A DNA stretch of 64,000 nt from Gordonia paraffinivorans NBRC 108238 (GTDB lineage: Bacteria; Actinomycetota; Actinomycetes; Mycobacteriales; Mycobacteriaceae), in contig NZ_BAOQ01000028.1 in the NCBI RefSeq assembly GCF_000344155.1, positions 1 through 64,000 of the forward strand. The letters run 5' to 3'. This document shows, in pieces, positions 9,941-17,670 of this stretch (position 1 is its first letter; every line of letters begins with the position of its first letter). The notes beneath the pieces are model-generated. The model was not told the origin of the DNA, made no database searches, and worked only from the letters and a program-made list of their open reading frames with translations. Both the position numbers and the translations under genes were made by a program.

Positions 9941-10951
9941 CTACGCCGCTGTCGCCAGCAGCCGCTGCAGGAGGTCGTTGAGGGTCACCAGACCGATCGC
10001 GCGACCGGAGTCGGTGACCAGCGCCAGGTGGGCACGGCGTTCGCGCATGGCGGCCAGGGCCTCGTACACCGGCCGGCCGGCGTCGATCCGCAGGACCGGT
10101 CGCATCAGGTCGGCGGCCGTGGTCCCGGCCGGGGCCTGCAGGCTGTCGCGGACGTGCACGACTCCGTGCACGGTTCCGCCGCCCGGCTCCCGCACGAGCA
10201 GCCGCAGATGCCCCGAGGTCCGCCCGGCCGTCTGGATGTCGGCGGGGCCGGCCGCCGGCGGGACCGAGCCGAGCCGGTCGCGGGGGGTGACCACGTCGCC
10301 GAGGGTGAGCGATTCCAGTTCCAGCGCGCTCGTCAGGTGGGCGTGATAGCGCTCGTCGATGGTGCCGACCGTCGCCGAGTGCTCCACCAGGTGCCGCAGC
10401 GCGTCGCTGTCCTGGCCGGCCGCGACCTGGTCGACCGGTTCGACACCCACACGCCGAAGGCACCAGTTGGCGAGACGGTTCAGCTGCACGATCACCGGGC
10501 GCGTCACCCACATGAAGGCGCGCATCGGCAGGGCCAGCACGATCGCCGACCGCTCCGGGTGCGCGATCGCCCACGACTTCGGCGCCATCTCCCCCACCAC
10601 CAGGTGCAGGAAGGTCACGATGACCAGGGCCAGCACGAAGCCCGCGATGTCGGCCGACCAGTAGGGCAGTCCCCAGCCGGTGAACAACGGCGTGAGCCAA
10701 TGGTGCACAGCCGGTTTGGTGACCGAACCCAGCGCCAGGGTGCAGACGGTGATGCCGAGCTGCGATCCCGCGAGCAGGACCGAGAGCTCCGACGCGCTGC
10801 GGAGTGCGGCGCGTGCGCTGCTGCTCGACGCCGCGGCGTCCTCGAGCCGGTGGCGTCGGGCCGCGATGAGGGCGAACTCGACGGCGACGAAGAATGCGCT
10901 CGCGGCGATCAGGACCACCGTGAGCACCGCGACGATCCACGGGTCACTCAT
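9941..10951 (-). CDS. CNNM/HlyC-CorC family membrane protein with CBS pair (short form)
   Basis: Protein of 336 aa with an N-terminal DUF21 membrane domain (hydrophobic segments near residues 5-27, 60-80 and 95-125) and a cytosolic CBS-domain pair. The family is linked to Mg2+ homeostasis. It ends soon after the second CBS domain and lacks the C-terminal CorC_HlyC domain found in its upstream neighbour. The ATG overlaps the end of that neighbour by 8 nt, so the two are one operon. This matches the Rv1841c/Rv1842c pair of M. tuberculosis. Confidence 0.85.
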   Translation of the reverse strand: MSDPWIVAVLTVVLIAASAFFVAVEFALIAARRHRLEDAAASSSSARAALRSASELSVLLAGSQLGITVCTLALGSVTKPAVHHWLTPLFTGWGLPYWSADIAGFVLALVIVTFLHLVVGEMAPKSWAIAHPERSAIVLALPMRAFMWVTRPVIVQLNRLANWCLRRVGVEPVDQVAAGQDSDALRHLVEHSATVGTIDERYHAHLTSALELESLTLGDVVTPRDRLGSVPPAAGPADIQTAGRTSGHLRLLVREPGGGTVHGVVHVRDSLQAPAGTTAADLMRPVLRIDAGRPVYEALAAMRERRAHLALVTDSGRAIGLVTLNDLLQRLLATAA

Positions 10952-12374
10952 CGTCGGCCTCCTGCCCTGCGCCGGCCCCCGCGACGAGATCGCGGGCCTC
11001 GCCCGCCTCCGGTCGCATGGACACGAGTGCGGGGACGTGCTTGTCGACCTCGAGGACCGTCACCCGGACGACCCGAGGGTCGGGCTCCTCGTCGTCGAGG
11101 ATCGCGGCGGGGTCGGGTTCGATGGTGACGGTCACCGTCTCCCCCTCCTGCGGCAGGCCGACGTACACGGCGATAACCAGACCGGCGACGGTCTCGTAAT
11201 CCCCTTCCGGCAGTTCGAGTCCGATCGCCCGCGACACCTCGTCGACGTGGGCGTCACCGCGCACGATCCAGCCGTCCCCGGTCTTCTCGACGACGGCGGA
11301 CGTCTCGGGATCGTGTTCGTCATCGATCTCGCCGACCAGTTCCTCGGCGATGTCCTCGGCGGTCACCACGCCGGCGAAGCCGCCGTACTCGTCGATCACG
11401 ATCGCCATCTCCTCGTCGGCGTCGGACAGGGTCTCCAGCACCTCGGGAAGGGGCAGTGTCGAGGGCACGACGACCGCCGGACGGCACAGGCTTCCGGCCG
11501 TCGCATGCGGGTCGGCCTGCGCCGGGGTCGTCGTCATCGCGTGCGACCAGTCGAGCAGATCGTGCAGGTGCACCACGCCCAGCACCTCGTCGCCGGGGCC
11601 GGCCACGACCGGGTAGCGGGTGTGTCCGCCGCCCATCAGCGCGAGCAACTCCTCGGCGGTGACCGAGGCGTCGACGTGGTCGGTGTGCGGACGCGGGATC
11701 ATCGCGTGTTCGGCCGTGCGCGTGGGGAACTCGAGAACCCGGTCGAGCAGGACCGACAGATCGGCGGGCAGTTCGCCGGCGTCGCGGGACTCCGCGACGA
11801 TGTGCTCGAGGTCGCGCACCGAGGCCGAGTGCTCGACGTCGTGCACCGGTTCGATCCGCAGGGCCCGCAGCAGCAGGTTCGAGGCCTTGTCGAAGAGCGC
11901 GATCAGCCAGCCGAAGAGAGCGAGGTAGACGGTGGTCGACCTCGCCAGCCACAGGGCGACGGGCTCGGCGCGCGCGATCGCGAGGTTCTTGGGGAAGAGT
12001 TCGCCGAAGACCATCTGCATGACGGTCGAGAAGCCGATCGCGACGACGGTGCCGATCGCCACACCCACGCCGAGCGGGATGCCGACCTCGCCGAGCAGGT
12101 CGCCGATCCCCGAGCCGATCAGCGGTTCGGCGACATAACCGACGAGCAGGCCGGTGACGGTGATGCCGAGCTGGGCCCCGGAGAGCATGAACGACGTGCG
12201 ACGGGTGACGGAGAGCGCGCGCCGGGCGGCGGGGTCACCCGATTCGGCGCGGGCTTTCAGGCGGGAGCGGTCGACCGCCATGTAGCCGAATTCCTGGGCC
12301 ACGAAGTAGCCGGTCAGGGCGGTGATCAGCAGGACCACCAGCACCCCGAGGCCGATGCCTGCGATCGTCAGCAC
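10944..12374 (-). CDS. CNNM/HlyC-CorC family membrane protein with CBS pair and CorC_HlyC domain
   Basis: Protein of 476 aa: DUF21 membrane domain (about residues 1-200), two CBS domains (about 210-345, including IDEYGGFAGVVTAEDI), then the CorC_HlyC domain (about 355-440, with WIVRGDAHVDEVSRAIG). Proposed role is Mg2+/divalent cation efflux or homeostasis in the cytoplasmic membrane. GTG start. First gene of the pair. The partner lacks the last domain, so a hetero-oligomer is plausible. Confidence 0.87.
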   Translation of the reverse strand: MLTIAGIGLGVLVVLLITALTGYFVAQEFGYMAVDRSRLKARAESGDPAARRALSVTRRTSFMLSGAQLGITVTGLLVGYVAEPLIGSGIGDLLGEVGIPLGVGVAIGTVVAIGFSTVMQMVFGELFPKNLAIARAEPVALWLARSTTVYLALFGWLIALFDKASNLLLRALRIEPVHDVEHSASVRDLEHIVAESRDAGELPADLSVLLDRVLEFPTRTAEHAMIPRPHTDHVDASVTAEELLALMGGGHTRYPVVAGPGDEVLGVVHLHDLLDWSHAMTTTPAQADPHATAGSLCRPAVVVPSTLPLPEVLETLSDADEEMAIVIDEYGGFAGVVTAEDIAEELVGEIDDEHDPETSAVVEKTGDGWIVRGDAHVDEVSRAIGLELPEGDYETVAGLVIAVYVGLPQEGETVTVTIEPDPAAILDDEEPDPRVVRVTVLEVDKHVPALVSMRPEAGEARDLVAGAGAGQEADDE

Positions 12375-12650
12375 GAGAGCGTCCGATCGTCGGCGACGAG
12401 GAGAGCGTCAGGGTGGGAGTCCCCGCGGGCGGCCGCGGGGTCGGGACTCGATTCAGGTCTGTGTGCCGGGTGGTGCCGTCGGCGTTTTCGGCGCTTGGCG
12501 CGTCTCATCTTTCTCTCTCGCTGGGCTCGGGTACCCGTACAGGGTGCCGAGTCGTCGACCGGTCGCGCAAGTCTGCGCTGGTCAGACAACGTGCGGCACC
12601 GCGGCCGGGTTCCGTGACCCGCCCCACATCCGCCGGTGGGTCCGGAACGC

Positions 12651-13910
12651 TCAGTCCTTCTTCGAGGCGTAGTAGCGACGCAGGAACTCGTCGCGGTACT
12701 CGACGTAGTTCCCGTCCTCGATCGCCTGGCGGGCCCGATCGACCAGCTGAACGATGAACGACACGTTGTGCAGGGTCGCGAGAGTCGCGGCGAGCCCCTC
12801 CTTCGCCTTGAACAGGTGATGGATGTAGGCGCGGCTGTACTGCGAGGTGTAGTTCTCGATCTCGGGATCGAGCGGACGGAAGTCGTTGCGGTACTTCGCG
12901 TTCGTGATGTTGTACCGGCCGTCGAGCGAGTAGATGGCGCCGTTGCGGGCCACGCGGGTGGGCGAGACGCAGTCGAAGGTGTCCACGCCGTTCTCGATGG
13001 CGGTGAAGATGTCGTCCGGTTCGCTGATGCCCAGCAGGTGCTTCGGCGCGTCCTCGGGCAGCTCGTCGTTGACCCAGCCGACGATCGTGCCGAGGTTGTG
13101 CTTCTCGAGCGCCCCGCCGATCCCGTACCCGCCGAAGCCCTTTCCACCGGCGGCGCGGTCCGCCTCGCTGAGGGCGACGAGATCGCGGGAGGCCTTGCGC
13201 CGCAGGTCCTCGTACTGCGCCCCCTGCACCACGCCCCACAGCGCCTGCTGCGGGCGATGCGCGCGCTCGGCACTCAACCGGTTGTGCTCGGCGAGGCAAC
13301 GAATCGCCCACAGCCGGGTGCGCTCCAGCGAGTTCTCCTGGTATGCACGGGTGTTCATCAGAGTGGTCAGCTCGTCGAAGGCGAAGATGATGTCGGCGCC
13401 GAGCTGGTGCTGGATCCGCATCGACACCTCCGGCGTGAACCGGTGCGCCGACCCGTCGAGATGCGACTTGAAGGTCACGCCGTCGTCGTCGACGCGCGAG
13501 AGCCGTTCGCGGCCGTTCGCGGTCAGCGTGTCGTCGGGGTTGCCGACCTCCATCGCGATGACCTTCTTGAAGCCCGCCCCGAGGGACATGACCTGGAAGC
13601 CACCGCTGTCGGTGTAGGTGGGCCCGTGCCAGTTCATGAACTTGCCGAGGCCCCCGGCCTGGTCGATGATCTCCGGGCCGGGCTGCAGGTACAGGTGGTA
13701 GGCGTTGGCCAGCACCGCCTGCGCCCCGAGGTCGGCGACCGACTCGGGCAGGACGGTCTTCACCGTGGCCTTGGTGCCCACCGGGATGAAGGCGGGCGTG
13801 CGGATCTGTCCGTGGGGAGTCGAGATCACCCCGGTGCGCCCCCGGGTGCCGGGCAGGGTGGTGCCGACGGTGAAAGGACGATCGGCGACGAAACTCTCGG
13901 TACTGCTCAC
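12651..13910 (-). CDS. tgt: tRNA-guanine transglycosylase family protein lacking three zinc ligands
   Basis: Exchanges guanine 34 of GUN-anticodon tRNAs for a queuine-type base. 419 aa from GTG. Seen: D101 in TDSGGFQVMSL (general acid/base), FDELT at 179-183, WGVVQG at 225-230, GGALEK at 265-270 and the nucleophile D313 in FDCVSPTR. In E. coli the zinc site follows as PLDPE-CDCYTC plus a later His. Here residues 351-356 are IENYTS, so all three cysteines are gone while H381 remains. The GGLAVGE base-recognition loop is also changed. It could salvage queuine rather than use preQ1. No queC/D/E/F genes are visible. Confidence 0.88.
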   Translation of the reverse strand: MSSTESFVADRPFTVGTTLPGTRGRTGVISTPHGQIRTPAFIPVGTKATVKTVLPESVADLGAQAVLANAYHLYLQPGPEIIDQAGGLGKFMNWHGPTYTDSGGFQVMSLGAGFKKVIAMEVGNPDDTLTANGRERLSRVDDDGVTFKSHLDGSAHRFTPEVSMRIQHQLGADIIFAFDELTTLMNTRAYQENSLERTRLWAIRCLAEHNRLSAERAHRPQQALWGVVQGAQYEDLRRKASRDLVALSEADRAAGGKGFGGYGIGGALEKHNLGTIVGWVNDELPEDAPKHLLGISEPDDIFTAIENGVDTFDCVSPTRVARNGAIYSLDGRYNITNAKYRNDFRPLDPEIENYTSQYSRAYIHHLFKAKEGLAATLATLHNVSFIVQLVDRARQAIEDGNYVEYRDEFLRRYYASKKD

Positions 13911-14020
13911 CGCAGCATCTTCGCAGGTCGCCGACGCCCATCCCAAACCGGCGACGCGGGCGGGTCCCGGCATCGGCCTGCGTCGCCGCGACGACGCGAT
14001 GGCGCGACGGCGCCGTTCGA

Positions 14021-14026
14021 TACGGT
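14021..14026 (+). promoter_or_regulatory. -10 box of a likely leaderless lipoprotein promoter
   Basis: TACGGT lies 6 nt before the ATG at 14033 in the divergent space between tgt and the lipoprotein gene. No Shine-Dalgarno. Confidence 0.35.
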
Positions 14027-14032
14027 GGGACC

Positions 14033-14527
14033 ATGTCGAGCCCACGAGTGCTGACCCGCCCGAGGAAGATCGCCACCGGTGTCGCCACCGCGGCAGTGGG
14101 CGCGTCGTTCGCCCTGCTGACCCTCACCGCGTGCGGCGGCGAACAGGATGTCACCGACACGGCCACCTCGAGCGCCGCGGTTGCGCCGGCGAGCCCGAAC
14201 GCCTCCGCGCCCGTCGTGGCCGGGCGCAAGCCCGCGACGACACCCGCGACCTCCCGCACCACGACCTCCGGGGCGACCGCCTCCGAGGCCGGCGGTCCCG
14301 GCACCCAGTGCGGCACCGTCCCCGGCCCCGACGGCGCACTGACCGTCACGATCCTCGCCGGCGACGTGAGCTGCGAGACCGCCGACGAGATCGGGGCGGA
14401 GTACGGCCCGAAGATCGCCACCGGCACACAGCACGAGGTGTCGGGCTGGACCTGCGGCCCGTCTCAGCTGCGCGGTGTCCTCTCCGCGTGCCAGAAGGGC
14501 GAGTCGGTCATCGGCTTCGCGCCCTAG
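14033..14527 (+). CDS. Putative lipoprotein of unknown function
   Basis: Protein of 164 aa. Basic N-terminus, a hydrophobic stretch at residues 14-32 and lipobox LTAC, with the lipid-bearing Cys at about residue 34. A Ser/Thr/Ala/Pro-rich linker follows, then a small domain of about 80 residues with four cysteines (in TQCGTV, VSCET, WTCGPS and SACQKG) that could form two disulfides. The domain resembles small secreted mycobacterial proteins of unknown role. Divergent from tgt. No function assigned. Confidence 0.75.
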   Translation: MSSPRVLTRPRKIATGVATAAVGASFALLTLTACGGEQDVTDTATSSAAVAPASPNASAPVVAGRKPATTPATSRTTTSGATASEAGGPGTQCGTVPGPDGALTVTILAGDVSCETADEIGAEYGPKIATGTQHEVSGWTCGPSQLRGVLSACQKGESVIGFAP

Positions 14528-14548
14528 CCCCTGCCCGGCGCGCAGGAC

Positions 14549-14579
14549 TTGACCCTGACGCGGCGTCAGGCCCGAAGGT
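14549..14579 (+). promoter_or_regulatory. TipA/MerR-type operator within a promoter
   Basis: TTGACC (-35, 14549-14554) is followed by the perfect palindrome CCTGACGC-G-GCGTCAGG (14554-14570). A possible -10, GAAGGT (14574-14579), is 19 nt from the -35. A long spacer filled by a palindrome is the hallmark of MerR-regulated promoters, so the gene probably controls itself. Confidence 0.65.
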
Positions 14580-14586
14580 GAGCGAT

Positions 14587-15384
14587 GTGAGTGATGGGGA
14601 AGGCTCCCGACGAGCACGACCGACGCCGCCGCTGACGGTCGGAGCGGTCGCCGGCATGGCCGGTGTCAGTGTCCGCACGTTGCATCATTACGACCGGATC
14701 GGACTGGTCACGCCCTCGGCGCGCACCCCGGCCGGGTACCGCGTCTACGACGCCGCCGACGTCGAGCGGCTCTACCGGGTCCTGACCTATCGGGAACTCG
14801 GCTTTCCTCTCGAGCAGATAGCGACCCTGCTCGACGATCCCGATGCGGACGAACTGCATCACCTCCGCGCCCAGCGCGACATGCTCACGAAACGGATCGA
14901 TCGCCTCCGTCGGATGGTCGCGGCCGTGGAGGAGATGATGGCCACCAAGAAGCAGGGAATCCGGTTGTCCGCCACCGAGCAGGCGGAGATCTTCGGCGAC
15001 GACTGGAACGGGGACGCATACGCCGCCGAGGCGGAGGAACGCTGGGGCGACACCGATGCGTGGCGCCAGAGCCAGACGCGCGCGTCCGAGTACTCGAAGG
15101 AGGACTGGAAGCGCATCAAGGCCGAGTCAGACGACCTCGAGCGCCGTCTGGCCGACGCCATGCTGCGCGGGGTGACGCCGGGATCGGCGGAGGCCGACGC
15201 ACTGGCAGAAGAACATCGCGCGCAGGTCGGGCGGTTCTACGACTGCAGCCACGAGATGCACGTGGGCCTGGCCGACATGTACGTCGCCGACCCGCGTTTC
15301 ACGGCGCACTACGACGAGGCGGCCCCAGGCCTCGCGGTCTACCTGCGCGAGGTGATCCGGGCCAACGCCGCGAAGCGCGGGTGA
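14587..15384 (+). CDS. MerR-family regulator with TipAS effector domain
   Basis: Transcription activator of 265 aa. The N-terminal MerR helix-turn-helix and wing cover about residues 15-85 (VGAVAGMAGVSVRTLHHYDRIGL, then YRELGFPLEQI), then a dimerisation coiled coil. The C-terminal TipAS domain covers about 130-262 and has the hallmark FYDCSHEMHVGLADMY, whose Cys matches the residue that traps thiopeptides in Streptomyces TipA. GTG at 14587 is chosen because GAAGG lies 8 nt upstream; GTG 14578 is possible. Likely senses multiple drugs and regulates itself through the palindrome just upstream. Confidence 0.88.
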   Translation: MSDGEGSRRARPTPPLTVGAVAGMAGVSVRTLHHYDRIGLVTPSARTPAGYRVYDAADVERLYRVLTYRELGFPLEQIATLLDDPDADELHHLRAQRDMLTKRIDRLRRMVAAVEEMMATKKQGIRLSATEQAEIFGDDWNGDAYAAEAEERWGDTDAWRQSQTRASEYSKEDWKRIKAESDDLERRLADAMLRGVTPGSAEADALAEEHRAQVGRFYDCSHEMHVGLADMYVADPRFTAHYDEAAPGLAVYLREVIRANAAKRG

Positions 15385-15424
15385 TCCGCGGCATCGGCCC
15401 GCATCCCGGCCGTGGCGGCCGGCC

Positions 15425-16240
15425 TCACTGTTCCAGGTAGCGCTCCCGAAGCTTCTCGGGAACCGACGCATCCAGCCCCAGGCCTTTGGTGAAGTAGCCG
15501 TCGATATCGCCGAACTCCTTGGCCATCTCGTCGAAGGCGCCTTCGAGGTACTCGCGCCGGACGCCGAGGAGCGCCGACAGCACATCCGGGTCGCCGCCGG
15601 CCTTCTCGAAGGCCGCGAAGATCGGGTGCAGGGCGGGGATGAGTTCGTCGTTGGTCAGCAGGTAGTCCTCGAAGACCTCGTCCCGGCTCACGCCCAGCAC
15701 GGTGAGGAACGTGGCCGTCGCCCAGCCGGTGCGGTCCTTGCCGGTGGTGCAGTGGAAGAGCGCCGCACCCGAGGTCGACGGCTCGGCCAGCTCCTCGTAG
15801 AACTTCCGGTAGGCCGCCCGGGCGCTGGGCAGGGTGACGATCTGGCGATAGGTGCCCTCGATCAGGCTCTCGGCCTTGCCGCCGCCGAGTGCCTCGTTGG
15901 CCTTGGCGACCATCGCCGGGTCTGCGAGCACCGCGTTGAGGTGGGCCGGGATCGCCGTCGCGGAGTCGGCCAGAACGTCGAGCGGCACGTCGGTGACCCC
16001 GGGCAGGTTCGGATCGGGCGCGGCCTGCCGCTCCGCCGCGGTCCGCAGATCGAAGATCAGCGTGATGCCCAACTCCTCGAACTTCGTCCGGTCGTCTCCG
16101 GCGAGACGGTGGAGTTCGGTGGACCGGTAGACGCGGCCGGTCTGCACCTTCCGACCGTCGGCGGTCACCCAGCCGCCGAGGTCGCGGAGATTGGGAACGG
16201 TCGCGAGTTCGATGGCGTGAGCATGTTTCGGTTGGGTCAT
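15425..16240 (-). CDS. Tyrosine/dual-specificity protein phosphatase, PtpB type
   Basis: Protein of 271 aa in the Y_phosphatase3 family (M. tuberculosis PtpB). The P-loop is HCTTGKDRTG near residues 161-170, fitting CX5R with Cys as nucleophile and Arg binding phosphate; the Lys and Asp after it are typical of PtpB and phosphoinositide-active members. The N-terminal NLRDLGGW and IFDLRTAAER are also family marks. No signal peptide. Convergent with the MerR gene. Substrate unknown. Confidence 0.88.
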   Translation of the reverse strand: MTQPKHAHAIELATVPNLRDLGGWVTADGRKVQTGRVYRSTELHRLAGDDRTKFEELGITLIFDLRTAAERQAAPDPNLPGVTDVPLDVLADSATAIPAHLNAVLADPAMVAKANEALGGGKAESLIEGTYRQIVTLPSARAAYRKFYEELAEPSTSGAALFHCTTGKDRTGWATATFLTVLGVSRDEVFEDYLLTNDELIPALHPIFAAFEKAGGDPDVLSALLGVRREYLEGAFDEMAKEFGDIDGYFTKGLGLDASVPEKLRERYLEQ

Positions 16241-16633
16241 GGCGACGATTCTGACAGTTCCCCGATCGTCCCGATCCCGCGTATCCGAGGAAGAAAGCGG
16301 ATATCGTGCCGCTCAAGAGCCGCCCGCGGACGGCTCGGCGGCGGATGCGGCCCGCCGAAGCCCGACAACCCCTGGAAGATGGAGCTTCCCGGCCGGTAAG
16401 TGAAATCGCGTGCCATCTTGCCGACACGCGCTCCGACACCGTTGCGACAGCGCTCGAGGGGCAGGAATCGGGCGTCGGCCGCCGGCCCGGCAACCTGAAA
16501 ATGGCCCCCGAGCACCGCACTGTCGTCGCAGCCAGAGCAGGGTTGTCCGGTCTCGGCGACCCTCAGGGACAGCGTTACGGCGGTCGGAGCAAAATCCGTG
16601 CCATCACAGATGCTGCATGTTGCACGCAATCCG
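16241..16633. other. Intergenic stretch with no recognised gene
   Basis: About 390 bases between the divergent phosphatase gene and the gad-cluster promoter. Open frames here are short or have no family-like features. It presumably holds the phosphatase promoter on its left edge. Nothing else is supported. Confidence 0.5.
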
Positions 16634-16663
16634 TTGAACCCGCCGAAGGCCGTGGGCTAGGTT
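16634..16663 (+). promoter_or_regulatory. Promoter of the gad-cluster leader
   Basis: TTGAAC (16634-16639) and TAGGTT (16658-16663) are 18 nt apart. Transcription should start about 7 nt after the -10 box, at the ATG of the 52-aa ORF (16671). This is the best promoter match in the region. Confidence 0.6.
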
Positions 16664-16670
16664 CCATGCC

Positions 16671-16829
16671 ATGTCCTGGAAAGTGGCAGTTCACGGTGGC
16701 GCATCCCGCGCCACCGTGCGGTTGCGGAAGAATGCGTCCCGAGAACTCCTCGATGGCACGGACCTTTACGTCGGCGCCCTGACGAATCCCGCATCCACTG
16801 CCGGAACCACTCCCCGAAAGATTCTCTGA
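16671..16829 (+). CDS. Possible leaderless 52-aa small protein or leader peptide
   Basis: Small ORF beginning MSWKVAVHGGASRATVRLRK and ending TTPRKIL. The ATG is placed where the TTGAAC/TAGGTT promoter should start transcription, so it would be translated leaderless. The peptide is basic, with no membrane segment or known domain. About two thirds of codons end in G or C, clearly below neighbouring genes, so it may be a regulatory leader rather than a conserved protein. An 11-bp hairpin lies inside it (codons 8-16) and a 13-bp hairpin follows the stop. Translation could decide how these fold. Confidence 0.4.
   Translation: MSWKVAVHGGASRATVRLRKNASRELLDGTDLYVGALTNPASTAGTTPRKIL
16692..16718 (+). 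promoter_or_regulatory. Leader hairpin 1 with AUCCC loop
   Basis: CACGGTGGCGC pairs perfectly with GCGCCACCGTG around the loop ATCCC. It lies inside the small ORF. No T run follows, so it is more likely a regulatory structure than a terminator. Confidence 0.6.
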
Positions 16830-16837
16830 TTCTTCTC

Positions 16838-16868
16838 CGGTTGTTCGGCCATCCCGGCTGAGCAACCG
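16838..16868 (+). promoter_or_regulatory. Leader hairpin 2 with AUCCC loop
   Basis: CGGTTGTTCGGCC pairs with GGCTGAGCAACCG (13 bp, two G-T pairs) around the same ATCCC loop as hairpin 1. It starts 9 nt after the small ORF stop and ends about 65 nt before the next gene. Confidence 0.6.
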
Positions 16869-16933
16869 AGAACCTGTGCTCGAAGTACGACGAAAGAAAG
16901 TTGGACGATGTGCGGCCTTCAGAACGGGCGACG

Positions 16934-17665
16934 ATGAGTGACGTCCCGGAGCCGAGCGGCTCCTCCTCCGGCCTTCCGCTCCTGGAAGCTCGCGGCCTCA
17001 CGGTGAACGCCTCGTGGGGGCACATCTTCGGGCCGGTCGACTTCACCGTCGCCGAAGGCGGCGTCACCGTGTTCGCCGGGCCGGAGAGCCGCGGACGCGC
17101 CGCGCTGCTGCTCACCGTGGCCGGCCGGATGCGCCCGAGCAGGGGAGAGCTCACCGCCTTCGGCCGGACCAATGACGCCCAGCACCTCTTCAACCGCGCC
17201 GCGGTCGCGTGGATCGACGAGGTCGACGGCATCCAGCAGGCCATCCGCATCCGCGACGTCGTGACCGAGCTCAAGCGCTGGTCTTCTCCCTGGTGGAAGT
17301 GGGTCACGCCGGCAGGTGAGGACGACCTCGAGCGCGTCTGCCGCCCGGTCTTCGGCTCCTACCCGCTCCCGGACCTCGAGGCCTTCGTGGAGGAGCTGCC
17401 CGAGCTCAGCTCCGCGCTGTTCCGCATCGCCGTGGGCAACCACCGGCGTCCCCCGCTGCTGGTCATCGGCGGCGTGGACAGGCTCACGCGGCGCGAGAAC
17501 CAGGTCCTCCTGATGGAGCGGCTCGTCGATCTGGGCCGGACGCAGACGGTCATCACCGCCGACGTCAACGCCGTGGCACCCGCGGGCGGCGTGCGCGCCG
17601 TGATCCCCGTCGACAACCTGACAGAAGGCCAGTTCCTCGGCCTCGACCACGAAGATCGGACCTAG
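16934..17665 (+). CDS. Degenerate ABC-transporter ATPase-like protein
   Basis: Protein of 243 aa with the outline of an ABC nucleotide-binding domain (LEARGLTVNASWGHIFGPVDFTV at its start is the A-loop/beta region) but broken motifs. The Walker A place reads GPESRGRAALLL without the lysine; the signature place reads PELSSALFRIAVG instead of LSGGQ; Walker B is LLVIGGVDRL without the usual Asp-Glu pair. ATP hydrolysis is doubtful. It ends 5 nt before the YhgE-type membrane gene and is probably its partner. Starts at TTG 16901 or GTG 16910 are possible; GAAAGAAAG lies at 16892-16900. Confidence 0.7.
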   Translation: MSDVPEPSGSSSGLPLLEARGLTVNASWGHIFGPVDFTVAEGGVTVFAGPESRGRAALLLTVAGRMRPSRGELTAFGRTNDAQHLFNRAAVAWIDEVDGIQQAIRIRDVVTELKRWSSPWWKWVTPAGEDDLERVCRPVFGSYPLPDLEAFVEELPELSSALFRIAVGNHRRPPLLVIGGVDRLTRRENQVLLMERLVDLGRTQTVITADVNAVAPAGGVRAVIPVDNLTEGQFLGLDHEDRT

Positions 17666-17670
17666 AGAAC

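Noticed and set aside
12651-13910. The Tgt homologue as a DNA-modifying DpdA-type enzyme
   Set aside because: Alignment to bacterial Tgt is good along the whole length and gluQRS is nearby. No dpd-cluster genes are present.
14151-14342. Short frames inside the lipoprotein gene on both strands
   Set aside because: Pro/Arg-rich shadows; the lipoprotein frame has a signal peptide and lipobox.
16692-16868. The two AUCCC hairpins as an ANTAR target RNA
   Set aside because: ANTAR targets carry paired hexaloops with fixed A1 and G4. These loops are five bases, so that class does not fit.
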